48,000 nucleotides of DNA from Bacteroidales bacterium (GCA_017455205.1 JAFTBM010000031.1:1-48000); one strand, 5' to 3'. Shown: positions 33,425 through 43,110, counted from the first letter of the stretch. Translations and numbers: made by a program. Notes: generated from the letters alone by a model not told the origin.

Positions 33425-33570
33425 GCCTACCGACGAGTATCAGGATACTGACAATGAAGTAGTTGCATTTTTACAAAATCTTATTACGGCTGTATTTCAG
33501 TCGTTTGGAGGTAATTTCCGCTGGCTAAAAAGAGGCATCCGCGGAGGGTTGCCGATAGGGGCAAATTTGC

Positions 33571-33594
33571 AATTAGTTCGTGCGCGAACTAATT
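33571..33594. repeat. 24-bp perfect palindrome
   Basis: AATTAGTTCG (33571-33580), loop TGCG, CGAACTAATT (33585-33594) is a perfect 10-bp inverted repeat. It lies 45 bases from the djlA-like stop and could be a protein-binding dyad or part of a terminator for a minus-strand transcript. Confidence 0.8.
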
Positions 33595-33638
33595 TTGGGG
33601 GCTTTTCGAGGGTGTTTTTCTGCTGCCTGCCGAGGGGG

Positions 33639-34466
33639 CTATTTGAGGCTTTGGCGGCGGGATTTGATCACCTCGTAGGCTTGGTTGATTTCCTGCATCT
33701 GCTGGGCAGCGTTGCGCTGGATTTCCTCGCTCATGCCAGCCACGCGGTCGGGGTGGTATTTCATGGCCATGCGGCGGTAGGCGCGGCGCACTTCGTCGTC
33801 GGTGGCCGAGCTATCGATGCCGAGCACTCGGTAGGGGTCTTTGTTGTAGGCAGCGGTGGAGGAACGGTTGCTGCCCTGCTGATGGCTTTGGCTGCGCTGG
33901 CTCTGGCTGCCAGTGGCGGCGGCGTGGCGGGCGTGCATGGAGAGGTAGTCGGTGGTGGCGATGCCGAGGCGGGATGCGATGCGGTGGAGGGTGTTGATTT
34001 CGGCGGGGTGGAGCTCGGCATCGGCGGCAGCTATGGCGAAGAGGAAGTCGAGCATGTGGTAGCGGGTGTCGTAGGCGGTATTGACCTTGATTTGTTGGCA
34101 GACTTGGTCGAGGGGGATGTCGGCATCGACCATCTGGCGGAGGATGCCCAGCATTTCTTTGCCTCGCTGTTCGCCGTAGTTGGTCAGCAGGAATTGCTTG
34201 ACGAGGGTCAGTTCGCTGCGTTTGACCACTCCGTCGGCCTTCATGACGGCGGCGATAAGAACCATGAGTGCGGCATTGAAGTCGGCCTGCGAGCCGCTGT
34301 CGCGGTAGGGGGAGTGTGGGGTGTGGAGGGGTGGTGCATCAGGGGTGTCGGTGGGGTTTTTGTCGGGCGCGATGGATTTGCCCAGCACGTAGCCGAGCAG
34401 TGCGCCAATGGGGCCTGCGATGGCCCAGCCGAGGCCAGCGAAGAGGTAGCGGGTGAATTTTGCCAT
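33639..34466 (-). CDS. TerB/DnaJ-domain protein, DjlA-like
   Basis: A 275-residue co-chaperone-like protein: an N-terminal Gly-rich membrane segment (about 5-32), a TerB-like helical domain (about 60-180; AALMVLIAAVMKADGVVKRSEL, FAIAAADAELHPAEI), a Ser/Gln linker and a C-terminal J domain (210-275) with the HPD motif at 238-240. The J domain should recruit a DnaK-type Hsp70 near the membrane. It follows the GH3/beta-lactamase gene by 12 bases. Confidence 0.92.
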   Translation of the reverse strand: MAKFTRYLFAGLGWAIAGPIGALLGYVLGKSIAPDKNPTDTPDAPPLHTPHSPYRDSGSQADFNAALMVLIAAVMKADGVVKRSELTLVKQFLLTNYGEQRGKEMLGILRQMVDADIPLDQVCQQIKVNTAYDTRYHMLDFLFAIAAADAELHPAEINTLHRIASRLGIATTDYLSMHARHAAATGSQSQRSQSHQQGSNRSSTAAYNKDPYRVLGIDSSATDDEVRRAYRRMAMKYHPDRVAGMSEEIQRNAAQQMQEINQAYEVIKSRRQSLK

Positions 34467-34478
34467 GGTGGGACGGGG

Positions 34479-36746
34479 TTATTTGACTATGTCGTTGTAG
34501 ATAAGAGATTGGATTTCGGTGCGGACGTTGAGGCGGGCGAGGAGGTTGGGGGTGGCGGTGGGGTGGACGCGGTTGGAGAGGAAGACGTAGACCAGTTCGT
34601 GCTCGGGGTCGACCCAGAGCATGGTGCCGGTGAAGCCGGTGTGGCCGTAGGAGGAGGGGGATACTTCGGGAGCGGTCTGGCTGGTAGTCGAGGGGGTGAG
34701 CAGCGGGCGGTCGAAACCGAGGGCGCGGCGGTTGCCCTGCTTTTCGAAGTGGCGGGCGGTGAAGGTGCGGACGGTTTTGGCTTTGAGGTAGCGGTGGCCT
34801 CCGTATTGGCCTTCGGCGAGGAGCATTTGCATGAGGGTGGCGATGTCGCGTGCGTTGGAGAAGAGGCCGGCGTGACCCGCAATGCCACCGAATGCGAAGG
34901 CGTTGGGGTCGTGGACCGAGCCGTGGATGAGGCCGCGGCGGTCGTCCTGCTCGGTGGGGGCGATGCTGTCGAGGGGGTGGGCGTGGGCGAGGGGGTGAAA
35001 GCCGGTGTGGGTCAGGCCGAGGGGCTTGTAGAAGTGGAGGGCGAGGTATTGGTCGAGGTTCAATCCGCTGACGCGGCCGACGAGGTCGCCAAGGAGGATA
35101 AATCCGAAGTCGCTGTAGCAGTAGGGCTTGGCGGGGTTGACGGGACTTTGGGCAATGAGGAGGAGGAGGCTGTCGGGCGAGGTGGTGCGCCGCCAGAGGG
35201 CGTCGTAGGCAACGAGGCCAGTGCAGTGGCTGAGGGTTTCGAGGATGGTGATGGACTGTTTGTCGCTGTTTTTGAGGTAGGGCAGGTAGCGGCTGAGTGG
35301 GTGGTCGAGGTCGATTTGGCCTGTTTCGTAGAGTTTCATCACGGCGAGGGTGGTGGCGCAGACTTTGGTGAGGGAGGCGAGGTCGTAGAGGGTGTGGGGG
35401 GCGACGGTGTCGGCATCGGAGTCGTAGGTGAGGTGGCCATAGGTTTTCTCGAAGACGAGCCGTCCGCGGTGCATGACGGCTATTTGGCAGCCTGGCATAG
35501 CACGGGCGGCGATGACTGATTGGACGAGGGAGTCGATGCGGCGGTCGGTGTTGAGGTTGAGGGCGGAGACGAGGGCGTCGGAGGCGCGGTGGCGTTGCTC
35601 ATCGGGCAGGCGGAGCGGTTCGCCAAGGCGGGGAAGGATGATGCGCTCTTTGAGTTGCAGCACTCGGCGGCAGTGGTAGTCTATCAGCTGGCGGATGGCC
35701 TGGCTGCTGTCGGCGGCGGCGCGGATAGTGGCGATGGCCAGGGGAATGTCGACGGGGAGGAGGAGGAGGTCGTTGCCAGCGAGCAGGGCAGCGAGTTCGG
35801 CTTGGCCAGCAGGGTAGCTGCTGGTAACGCCCTTCATGTCGAGGCCGTCGGTGATGATGATGCCGCCAAAGGCGAGTTTTTCCCGTAGGAGGGTGGTTAC
35901 GATGGCGGGACTGAGGGAGGAGGGATGGAGGCTGTCGAGGCTGTTCACTTGGAGGTGTGCCACCATGATGCCACCCACGCCTTCGGCGATGAGGCGGCGG
36001 AAGGGGAAGAGGTCGACGGTGTCGATATAGTCGGGAGTGTGGCGGATGACGGGCAGGCTGAAGTGGGAATCCTTGTCGGTGTCGCCATGGCCTGGAAAGT
36101 GTTTGCCGACGGCCATGACGCCTTGGCTTTGCATTCCGCGCACAAAGAGTGCCGATAGGTGAGCCACCTGCTCGCGGTCGGCACCATAGGCGCGAGTGCC
36201 GATGACGGGGTTGAGGGGGTTGGAGTTGATGTCGGCCACAGGGGCGAAGTTGATATGGATGCCCATATCGCGGCATTGGCGGCCGATTTCCTCGCCGAGT
36301 TGCAGCACGAGGCTGTCGGCTTCGGGAGGCAGTTGGCCAAAACAGGAGGCGCGAGGGAAGGAGTACTGGTCCTTGAGGCGCATACCGAGACCCCACTCGG
36401 CATCGATGGTGATGAGCATCGGCACTTGGGAGTTGCGTTGCAGGCGGTTGGTCAGCTCAAGCTGCGAAGGTCCATCGCCAGCGAAGAAGCAGACACCGCC
36501 GATGCCGAGGGCGTTCATCTGCTCGGCGAAGGCTTTGGCTTCGTGGCCATTCATCCGTGTGGGTACGCGAGCGATGAGGAGCTGGGCGATGCGCTGGTCG
36601 AGGGTGAGGGTTTGCATGACCGAATCGGCCCAGGCGAGACGGGGGGACTTGTAGGTAAGCCCACGGGCAGAGAAGTGCTGTGCATGGGTAGGCATTCCCA
36701 CTGTGGCGAGGAGAACGAGGAGGAGGAGGGAGGTTATACGCTTCAT
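34479..36746 (-). CDS. GH3 beta-N-acetylhexosaminidase fused to a serine beta-lactamase-like domain
   Basis: A 755-residue exported fusion. After a signal peptide (1-22) comes a NagZ-like GH3 domain (about 35-370) with KHFPGHGD at 215-222 and the nucleophile Asp in ITDGLDMKG (D300). Residues 400-755 are a class C/penicillin-binding-like serine hydrolase with SLTK (458-461), YSD (544-546) and HTG (about 702-704). Such fusions in Bacteroidota are often near 1000 residues; here the GH3 C-terminal domain appears absent. It probably trims muropeptides or amidated glycan. It overlaps coaE by 4 bases. Confidence 0.9.
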   Translation of the reverse strand: MKRITSLLLLVLLATVGMPTHAQHFSARGLTYKSPRLAWADSVMQTLTLDQRIAQLLIARVPTRMNGHEAKAFAEQMNALGIGGVCFFAGDGPSQLELTNRLQRNSQVPMLITIDAEWGLGMRLKDQYSFPRASCFGQLPPEADSLVLQLGEEIGRQCRDMGIHINFAPVADINSNPLNPVIGTRAYGADREQVAHLSALFVRGMQSQGVMAVGKHFPGHGDTDKDSHFSLPVIRHTPDYIDTVDLFPFRRLIAEGVGGIMVAHLQVNSLDSLHPSSLSPAIVTTLLREKLAFGGIIITDGLDMKGVTSSYPAGQAELAALLAGNDLLLLPVDIPLAIATIRAAADSSQAIRQLIDYHCRRVLQLKERIILPRLGEPLRLPDEQRHRASDALVSALNLNTDRRIDSLVQSVIAARAMPGCQIAVMHRGRLVFEKTYGHLTYDSDADTVAPHTLYDLASLTKVCATTLAVMKLYETGQIDLDHPLSRYLPYLKNSDKQSITILETLSHCTGLVAYDALWRRTTSPDSLLLLIAQSPVNPAKPYCYSDFGFILLGDLVGRVSGLNLDQYLALHFYKPLGLTHTGFHPLAHAHPLDSIAPTEQDDRRGLIHGSVHDPNAFAFGGIAGHAGLFSNARDIATLMQMLLAEGQYGGHRYLKAKTVRTFTARHFEKQGNRRALGFDRPLLTPSTTSQTAPEVSPSSYGHTGFTGTMLWVDPEHELVYVFLSNRVHPTATPNLLARLNVRTEIQSLIYNDIVK

Positions 36747-37324
36747 TGTTTCAGTATTTTATCGATATATGCCACCTGGCGGGCTCGGGGGTTGCCCTCG
36801 TAGTTGAGGACGACGTAGTCGGCACGGTCCATGACCTGCTCGGCTGGGAGCTGGGCGGCTATGCGGGCGGCTATGTGCTGGTCGGTGGTGTGGTCGCGCT
36901 CGCGCAGGCGTTGCATCCGCTCGGCGAGGCTGAGGTAGACACAGATAACTTTGTCCATCTGCCGAAAGATGCCACTTTCGTAGAGGATAGCACTTTCAAA
37001 GAGAACGTAAGGGGCGGCTTGGTGCTGAAGGCAGAATGCTTCGAAGTCGGCCATCACTCGGGGGTGAACCAGCGAATTGAGGCGCGACAAAGCGTCCGCG
37101 TCGGCGAAGACGAGGTCGGCCAAGCGGCGCTTGTCGGCTTTGCCGTCGGGGGTAAAGATTTCATCGCCAAAGAGGGCTCGGAGCTGGCCGAGAAAAGCGG
37201 GGTCGCGGTAGTAGGCTGCCGCCACCTCGTCGGCCACAAAGCAGTCCACGCCCAACTGCCGAAAGGCTGCCACCACGGTAGTCTTCCCGCAGCCTATGCC
37301 TCCTGTTATGCCTACGCGCTTCAC
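36743..37324 (-). CDS. coaE: Dephospho-CoA kinase
   Basis: A 193-residue P-loop kinase for the final step of CoA synthesis. GGIGCGKTT forms the P-loop at residues 7-15, and the LVHPRVMADF and LFESAILYESG segments follow. I prefer the GTG at 37324, which overlaps the ybbR stop as GTGA and gives the usual VKRVGITGG start; an ATG at 37339 would add five residues. The stop overlaps the GH3 ATG as ATGA. Confidence 0.93.
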   Translation of the reverse strand: MKRVGITGGIGCGKTTVVAAFRQLGVDCFVADEVAAAYYRDPAFLGQLRALFGDEIFTPDGKADKRRLADLVFADADALSRLNSLVHPRVMADFEAFCLQHQAAPYVLFESAILYESGIFRQMDKVICVYLSLAERMQRLRERDHTTDQHIAARIAAQLPAEQVMDRADYVVLNYEGNPRARQVAYIDKILKQ

Positions 37325-38226
37325 TTGATGATTACGCATTGCACCTCCGCTGGCTCAATGCTCCGCAGGCGGAGGTAGGAGGGAAACTGCACCAACTGGG
37401 GGGTGAGGTGGTCGGGGTGCTGCTCGATGTCGGCATAATTGACGGCCACTTTCAGCTGGGGGCGATTGTGGACGGCATGCTGTGCCACCCAGGCTCGGAC
37501 GGTTACCTGCGGGGGGTAGAATCGCAGTTGGGTTAAAGTATCAGCGTGGCTGACCGTTATCGGCACCTGGTATTGATGCTCAACATAGGCTTCCACTGGG
37601 ACGTAGACCCTCACCTCGCTGCAAGTGGTCTTCACCTCCGCCCCGCTTCCCCACCGCTGGGCAACCGGCAGAGTGTACCAACCCGAGGCTCGGATGCCAG
37701 CTATCGTGGTGTCCACCACTCCCACAGCATCAATTTGCGAAAGCACCTCTTCGGCACCGTAGAGCGTCAGCTCAGAGGGTTCGACTCGAGGCTCACCATA
37801 AAGACCATAGGAGTCGGCAAAGAGGAAATGGGCATTCTTTATCTGTACGGCGTAGGTACGACTGGCTCGTGCTGCCAATCGCACCCTGACAGAATCGCGG
37901 TCAGCATCGAGCAGCTGTGCTCCGCTCATGCGGCGGCTTACCTCCCCCGAGAGTTGCCCTATGGCCACCGCCTGGCATCCTTCGCCATCGGCAACTGCCA
38001 ACTGTAGCCGAAGTGGCTGGGAGGAAATGCTTTGCAGGAATGCAGCGTAGCCACTGGCACGGACCTTCAAGGTGAGTGCCGTATCGGTTCGGACGATGCT
38101 GTAGTGCAAGGTGTCATATCCCACCACCTCGACCTGCGCAGGGATGCTGTACTCCCCCTCCTCCGACATGGCCAATCCCAACCACACCAGTGCCGTGATA
38201 CCTAATATAGCCAATAGCTGCCTCAT
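37321..38226 (-). CDS. YbbR-domain protein
   Basis: A 301-residue protein with a single N-terminal membrane helix and about three YbbR-like repeats (IPAQVEVVGYDTLHYSIVRTDTALTLKVRASGY and similar). In other phyla YbbR proteins (CdaR) modulate the c-di-AMP cyclase. No cyclase lies nearby here, so the role is open. It sits in the nusB-DUF1573-yajC-ybbR-coaE order common in Bacteroidota. Confidence 0.88.
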   Translation of the reverse strand: MRQLLAILGITALVWLGLAMSEEGEYSIPAQVEVVGYDTLHYSIVRTDTALTLKVRASGYAAFLQSISSQPLRLQLAVADGEGCQAVAIGQLSGEVSRRMSGAQLLDADRDSVRVRLAARASRTYAVQIKNAHFLFADSYGLYGEPRVEPSELTLYGAEEVLSQIDAVGVVDTTIAGIRASGWYTLPVAQRWGSGAEVKTTCSEVRVYVPVEAYVEHQYQVPITVSHADTLTQLRFYPPQVTVRAWVAQHAVHNRPQLKVAVNYADIEQHPDHLTPQLVQFPSYLRLRSIEPAEVQCVIIK

Positions 38227-38247
38227 GCACTCCCCCGTTGGCTGCTG

Positions 38248-38559
38248 CTACTGCTTCTTCTCCTCGGGTGCGGGTTGTATCATGCTCTTTTCCACAGTGA
38301 GCAACACGCCGTTGGAGACTTCTACCTCCACCGTCGTCTCTCCCACCGTGTGCACTTTGCCATAGATACCGCCCGAGAAGAGGACTCGGTCGCCCTTCTT
38401 CAAGCCACTGCGGAACTCGCGTTCCTGCTTTTCTTTCTTTCTCTGGGGGCGGAGCATCAGAATCCACATCACCACGAGGATGACTATCATCCATATCCAC
38501 ATGCTTCCACCGCCACCCTGTCCTTGCTGCGCCTGCAGCAACATCATGTTCAGTTCCAT
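38248..38559 (-). CDS. yajC: Preprotein translocase subunit YajC
   Basis: A 103-residue protein with one membrane helix (about 20-38), then RPQRKKEKQEREFRSGLKKGDRVLFSGGIYGKV, the standard YajC signature. It assists the SecDF part of the Sec pathway. ATG 38559 gives the short cytoplasmic N-terminus MELNMMLLQAQQ. It is 21 bases from ybbR. Confidence 0.95.
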   Translation of the reverse strand: MELNMMLLQAQQGQGGGGSMWIWMIVILVVMWILMLRPQRKKEKQEREFRSGLKKGDRVLFSGGIYGKVHTVGETTVEVEVSNGVLLTVEKSMIQPAPEEKKQ

Positions 38560-38596
38560 ATTGTCTGTTGGTTTAGGTATGTTACTTTTGCCGCTG

Positions 38597-39049
38597 CTAT
38601 CGCCCCACCTGTGCTGTGATGTGGAGCTTGGAGATGGAGGGCTGGGCATTACTGACCACAGTTACCTCCTGGTATTGCTGACCTGCTTTGCCTGCGCTTT
38701 TGAATGTTACCGTTACGTATCCCTCATCCCCCGGAGCTATGCGTCCCTTCGGGTAGTCGGCCACGGTGCAGCCACAGGTGGCCGAGGTGGAGCTTATCAC
38801 GAGGTCGGCATTGCCCGTGTTGCGGAAGTGGAAGCTGTAGCTTATCACCTCGCCCGAGGAGAGCCGTCCGAAGTCGTGTGCCTCGCTGTCGAAGGTTAGT
38901 ATGGGCATCGGCTCTTGGTTGTCGTAGCCTTGCGCACTGCGCGGATTGTGTATGAGGTCGATGTCAGCTCCATCGGTTTTGCTGCGGCAAGCGGTCAGAG
39001 ACAACATGGCAACCAGCACCAATGCCGCATATTTCATGCCTCGCTTCAT
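38597..39049 (-). CDS. DUF1573 lipoprotein
   Basis: A 150-residue lipoprotein (signal ending LTAC|RSK). The mature part is one immunoglobulin-like DUF1573 domain: HDFGRLSSGEVISYSFHFRNTGNADLVISS, the TSATCGCTVADYPKG signature and VTVTFKSAGKAGQQYQEVTVVSN. Its ATG overlaps the nusB stop by 4 bases. Function unknown; probably periplasmic. Confidence 0.92.
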   Translation of the reverse strand: MKRGMKYAALVLVAMLSLTACRSKTDGADIDLIHNPRSAQGYDNQEPMPILTFDSEAHDFGRLSSGEVISYSFHFRNTGNADLVISSTSATCGCTVADYPKGRIAPGDEGYVTVTFKSAGKAGQQYQEVTVVSNAQPSISKLHITAQVGR

Positions 39050-40026
39050 GCCTGTACCTCCTCTCCTCCTGCCCCGAGCAGTCCGCGACCCGACTTCTTC
39101 ACCTTTCCTTGCGACCGCAGTTCGAGGAGAAGTTTCTCCAATATCCCATTGACGAAGAGGTGGCTTCGCTCGGAGCTGAACTCCTTGGCCAGCTCGATAT
39201 ACTCATCGACCGTAACGCGCTCGGGTATCGAGGGGCAATGCATCAACTCGGTGAGTGCCATATCAATCAGCAGGACATCAATCATCGCCACCCGCTCGAA
39301 CTCCCAGCCCTGCAGGCGCGACTTTATCAACTCGTTGCACTCCTGGCGACCAGCGAAGGTGTCGCGCAGCAGCTCGCGGGCAAATTCCATATCGGCCCTG
39401 TCCTTCTCCAGACGGACATCGTACATCACAGGCCAGGGCATAGCCTCGTTGAGCGTCTCCTCTTCGAGGGTTTTGAGCATCATGAAGTTGTATTGCGCTA
39501 TCTGCTCAAAGTCGTCCTCCCAAAGAAGGCTGCGCCCACCCATGGCCTCGACCAGTGCCTCTCGGTTCATCAAGAAGCGAAAGAGGGCAATAGCTACTTC
39601 CTTATCCTCCTGGAAGCTGCGTTCGGGATGTGAGAGGTATTGGCAGTAGACATCCTGGCGGCGGAACTCGATGAATGCCTCGCGCACCAGGTCTTCGTGG
39701 GTCTGCCAGCAGCCACCGTGTTCGTCCACAAGCTTTTTCAGCTCATAGTTGTCGGCCATCCGCAGGAGAAATCCGTTGCCGAGGAACTTGCGGTTGGGGC
39801 TCTTCTCCTCCGCCGTGGGGCGGAACTTCTTTTTGCCAGCCTCTATCACAGCCTCGCCCACCTCAAGCATCTTCACCATCAGTGCCACCTGCAGCACCCC
39901 GAGCTCATTCAAGTGCTGCACATGATAGTCAAACGAGTGAATGGCCTCCGCCTCACTTTTCTCTCCCAGTTGGCAGGAGTAGAGCTCTTGAAGCACTTTG
40001 CATCTTAAGAAATGTCTGCTTAACAT
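39046..40026 (-). CDS. nusB: Transcription antitermination factor NusB, long form
   Basis: A 326-residue protein. The C-terminal 140 residues match NusB (FARELLRDTFAGRQECNELIKSRLQGWEFERVAMIDVLLIDMALTELMH), which binds boxA RNA with NusE. The N-terminal 180 residues are a helical extension found in Bacteroidota NusB proteins and absent from E. coli NusB (139 residues). It follows leuS by 16 bases and heads the nusB-to-djlA run. Confidence 0.93.
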   Translation of the reverse strand: MLSRHFLRCKVLQELYSCQLGEKSEAEAIHSFDYHVQHLNELGVLQVALMVKMLEVGEAVIEAGKKKFRPTAEEKSPNRKFLGNGFLLRMADNYELKKLVDEHGGCWQTHEDLVREAFIEFRRQDVYCQYLSHPERSFQEDKEVAIALFRFLMNREALVEAMGGRSLLWEDDFEQIAQYNFMMLKTLEEETLNEAMPWPVMYDVRLEKDRADMEFARELLRDTFAGRQECNELIKSRLQGWEFERVAMIDVLLIDMALTELMHCPSIPERVTVDEYIELAKEFSSERSHLFVNGILEKLLLELRSQGKVKKSGRGLLGAGGEEVQA

Positions 40027-40042
40027 GGTTTCGGTTTCTACA

Positions 40043-42883
40043 CTAACACACTATGTTGATAATCTTTTTCGGCACGAATATCACTTTCTTCGGCTCGGCA
40101 CCACCCAGCCATTTCTGCCCTTCGGGCATGGACTTGATGATGTCGAGGGCTTGCTGCTGCGTGCAGTCGGCGGCGAGTTCCACCGTGAAGCGCATCTTGC
40201 CATTGAACTGGACGGGGTATTTCACCTTGCTTTCCACCAGCCAACGCCCGTCGAACTGGGGCCACCGTGCGTCGCACACCGACCCATCGTGTCCCAGCCT
40301 GTGCCACAATTCCTCGGCTATATGCGGAGCCAGCGGTGCAATCAGCACTGCCAACGGCTCCAACACCTCCAAGTGGCGGCACCGCAGCTCGCCCAGCTGG
40401 TTGGCACATATCATAAAGGTGGAGACCACCGTGTTGAACGAGAAGCGCTCCACATCGTCGGTAACGCGCTTGATGGTCTGGTGCAGCACCTTCATCTCCT
40501 CCGCGCTTGGCTCTCCTTCGGCGGGAGATTCCAATGCGCTGTCGAACAGCCTCCAGAACTTCTTCAGGAAGCGATGCACCCCCTCGATGCCATTGGTGTC
40601 CCACGGCTTGGCTTGCTCCACTGGCCCAAGAAACATCTCGTAGAGGCGCAGTGTGTCGGCACCATAGCGGTCTACCAAGTCGTCGGGATTTTGCACGTTG
40701 AACATGCTCTTGCTCATCTTCTCCACCTCCCATCCGCAGACGTACTTTCCCTCCTCCAGCTCGAACCTCGCCTCGGCAAACTCGGGGCGCCAACGGCGGA
40801 AACGCTCGATGTCGAGCACGTCGTTGTCCACCATGTTGATGTCCACATGGATGGGGGTTACCTCCTCCATGTTCTTTATCCGCCCCTTCGAGATGAAGAG
40901 GCCGTTGTCCTGCTTCGAGCGGTAGACGAAGTTGCTCCGCCCCTGTATCATGCCTTGGTTGATGAGCTTTTTGAAGGGTTCGTCCTTGACGGCGAGGCCG
41001 AGGTCGAAGAGGAACTTGTTCCAGAAGCGAGCATAGATGAGATGCCCTGTGCCATGTTCGGCACCGCCTACGTAGAGGTCGACGTTCTGCCAGTAGCCCA
41101 CTGCCTCGGGCGAGAAGTAGGCCTCGTCGTTGTGTGCATCCATGTAGCGGAGGTAGTAGCCACTGCTGCCCGCAAAGCCTGGCATAGTGCTCAACTCGAG
41201 TGGGAAGACCGTGGCCTCATCCACCAGGCTTTTGTCCACCACGCACCGCTTGACCTCGTCCCAAGCCCACCGCTTCGCATGACCCAGCGGTGGTTCGCCG
41301 CTGGCCGTGGGCTTGAAGTCGTCCACCTCGGGCAATTCCAGTGGCAAGCACTCCTCGGGCAGGGTGTAGGCCACGCCTTGCTTATAGTAGACTGGGAACG
41401 GCTCTCCCCAGTAGCGCTGACGGCTGAAGATGGCATCGCGCAGGCGGTAGTTCACCGTGCGCCGACCGATGCCCATTTCCTCTATCTTGTCGATGACGGC
41501 CTTCATGGCCTCCTTGACCTTCATGCCGGTGGCGAAACCACTATTGACCGCCCAGCCCGACTTGCTGTCGAGGCTCTCGGTCCAAGTCGAGGGGTCGCTG
41601 ACGGCATCCTTCTCGGCAGCCACCACCTGGCGTATCGGCAAGCCGAAATGGCGTGCAAAGGCAAAGTCGCGGCTGTCGTGCGCTGGCACCGCCATGATGG
41701 CTCCAGTGCCGTAGCCAGCCAGCACATAGTCGCTCACCCAGATAGGTATCTTCTCCTCGGTCAGCGGATTGACGGCGTAGGCACCGCTAAACACGCCGCT
41801 CACCCGCTTCACCTCGGCCTGCCGCTCACGTTCCGAGCGGTTCTTGGCCCAAGCCACATAGTCGGCCACCTGCTGCCGCTGCGCCTCGGTGGTGATAGTC
41901 GCAATCAGCTCATGTTCTGGGCAGAGCACCATGAAGGTTACGCCGAAGATGGTGTCGGGTCGGGTGGTGAATATCTCAAACGAGAGGCCATCCTCCCTCC
42001 CACTGACGGGGAACCACACCGCAGCTCCCTCCGAGCGGCCAATCCAGTTGCGCTGTATCTCCTTGAGCGAGTCGGTCCAATCCACCTGCTCCAGCCCGTC
42101 GACCAGCCTCTGGGCGTAGGCCGAGATGCGCAGGCTCCACTGCCGCATCAGTTTGCGCTCCACGGGGTAGCCGCCGCGCACGCTCAAGCCGCCCACCACC
42201 TCGTCGTTGGCCAGCACCGTGCCAAGCTCTGGACACCAGTTCACCGCCGTGTCGGCCAAGTAGGCCAGCCGGTAGTTCATCAGCACCTGTCGCCGACGCG
42301 GCTCATCCCACGCGTTCCACTCCGCTGCCGTGAAGGCCATCGGCTCGGTGCAAGCGGCCTCAAGCCCCTCGGTGCCCTGGCGGGCGAAACGCTCCTCGAG
42401 CGCAGCTATGGGCAGCGCCTTGTCGGCAGCGCGGTCGTAGTAGTGGCCAAAGAGCTGGATGAAGGTCCACTGCGTCCACTTGTAGTAGCGCGGGTCGCAC
42501 GTCCTCACCTCGCGGCTCCAATCGAAGCTGAAGCCTATCTTGTCCAGCTGCTCACGGTAGCGGCGGATGTTCTGCTCGGTGGTCAAGGCGGGGTGCTGCC
42601 CCGTCTGGATAGCATACTGCTCGGCGGGCAGCCCGTAGGCATCATAGCCCATCGGATGCAGCACGTTGAAGCCTTGCAAACGCTTGTAGCGGCTGAATAT
42701 GTCGCTGGCAATGTAGCCCAGCGGATGCCCCACATGCAGCCCCGCCCCCGAGGGGTAAGGAAACATGTCGAGCACATAGTAGTGTGGACGGTCGCCGCCG
42801 TTCTCCACACGATAAATTCCCTCCTCGCGCCAGCTCTTCTGCCAACGCGACTCTATGGCTCTGAAATCATATTCCATTTTCAC
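40043..42883 (-). CDS. leuS: Leucyl-tRNA synthetase
   Basis: A 946-residue class I synthetase charging tRNA-Leu. HVGH is at residues 50-53 and KMSKS at 722-726; the editing domain (about 230-430; [28 protein letters not shown]) and the anticodon-binding C-terminus are present. The first Met may be M3 (42877). A TATCTTTG box is about 41 bases upstream. The complementary strand has a very long open frame caused only by codon bias. Confidence 0.97.
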   Translation of the reverse strand: MKMEYDFRAIESRWQKSWREEGIYRVENGGDRPHYYVLDMFPYPSGAGLHVGHPLGYIASDIFSRYKRLQGFNVLHPMGYDAYGLPAEQYAIQTGQHPALTTEQNIRRYREQLDKIGFSFDWSREVRTCDPRYYKWTQWTFIQLFGHYYDRAADKALPIAALEERFARQGTEGLEAACTEPMAFTAAEWNAWDEPRRRQVLMNYRLAYLADTAVNWCPELGTVLANDEVVGGLSVRGGYPVERKLMRQWSLRISAYAQRLVDGLEQVDWTDSLKEIQRNWIGRSEGAAVWFPVSGREDGLSFEIFTTRPDTIFGVTFMVLCPEHELIATITTEAQRQQVADYVAWAKNRSERERQAEVKRVSGVFSGAYAVNPLTEEKIPIWVSDYVLAGYGTGAIMAVPAHDSRDFAFARHFGLPIRQVVAAEKDAVSDPSTWTESLDSKSGWAVNSGFATGMKVKEAMKAVIDKIEEMGIGRRTVNYRLRDAIFSRQRYWGEPFPVYYKQGVAYTLPEECLPLELPEVDDFKPTASGEPPLGHAKRWAWDEVKRCVVDKSLVDEATVFPLELSTMPGFAGSSGYYLRYMDAHNDEAYFSPEAVGYWQNVDLYVGGAEHGTGHLIYARFWNKFLFDLGLAVKDEPFKKLINQGMIQGRSNFVYRSKQDNGLFISKGRIKNMEEVTPIHVDINMVDNDVLDIERFRRWRPEFAEARFELEEGKYVCGWEVEKMSKSMFNVQNPDDLVDRYGADTLRLYEMFLGPVEQAKPWDTNGIEGVHRFLKKFWRLFDSALESPAEGEPSAEEMKVLHQTIKRVTDDVERFSFNTVVSTFMICANQLGELRCRHLEVLEPLAVLIAPLAPHIAEELWHRLGHDGSVCDARWPQFDGRWLVESKVKYPVQFNGKMRFTVELAADCTQQQALDIIKSMPEGQKWLGGAEPKKVIFVPKKIINIVC

Positions 42884-42923
42884 TCAATGTTTTGCGCCAG
42901 TTCTCCACTCGAACCGACCTTTG

Positions 42924-42931
42924 CAAAGATA
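42924..42931 (-). promoter_or_regulatory. Predicted -7 box (TATCTTTG) for leuS
   Basis: On the minus strand TATCTTTG matches the consensus exactly, 41-47 bases before the candidate ATGs. A CTTG about 20 bases further upstream could be a weak -33. Confidence 0.6.
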
Positions 42932-43110
42932 CACAAATAATTCCACACCGCCAAGTCCAGTTGCACAAAAACTGCATTTCGCACCTCCCAGCCCACCTTT
43001 CTGCCCCCCTCGGCTTGCCCGCCACACCTCCTCTCCCCTACCCCAGCCTCCTCGCCCAACACCGCTGTCCGCCTCCAAATTTCCACCCCCTCGAGGGCTG
43101 TGGGCGGGTA

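Larger units (their letters stand above)
32905..33638. other. 734-base intergenic region holding repeats
   Basis: No convincing gene is seen on either strand. Contents: a promoter for the 31600-32904 gene (box at 32980-32987); a C-rich stretch (about 33040-33260); a degenerate 24-bp palindrome (33284-33307); the 11-bp array D (33349-33424); an AT-richer stretch (33430-33530); and a perfect 10-bp-arm palindrome (33571-33594). The frame from 33423 (MPTDEYQDTDNEV...) looks briefly protein-like but has no start context. Confidence 0.65.

Noticed and set aside
32905-33638. Degraded insertion sequence or integron
   Set aside because: No transposase or integrase remnants are readable, and the inverted 24-bp palindromes are short and internally symmetric rather than normal terminal repeats.
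33423-33640. Small plus-strand gene beginning MPTDEYQDTDNEV
   Set aside because: The first residues look protein-like, but the frame passes through the palindrome and into the antisense of the djlA-like gene with no stop near a sensible end and no promoter or ribosome site specific to it.
33018-35519. An 833-codon plus-strand frame through the intergenic repeats and opposite djlA-like and GH3 genes
   Set aside because: It is Gly/Val/Glu-rich over the antisense part and simple Pro/Ser-rich in the intergenic part, and it reads through array D. It has no start context and no recognisable domain.
39998-42940. A 980-codon open frame on the plus strand opposite leuS
   Set aside because: It is the exact antisense of leuS, which has intact HIGH and KMSKS motifs. 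The long antisense frame results from GC-rich codon bias and the translation has no domain-like features.
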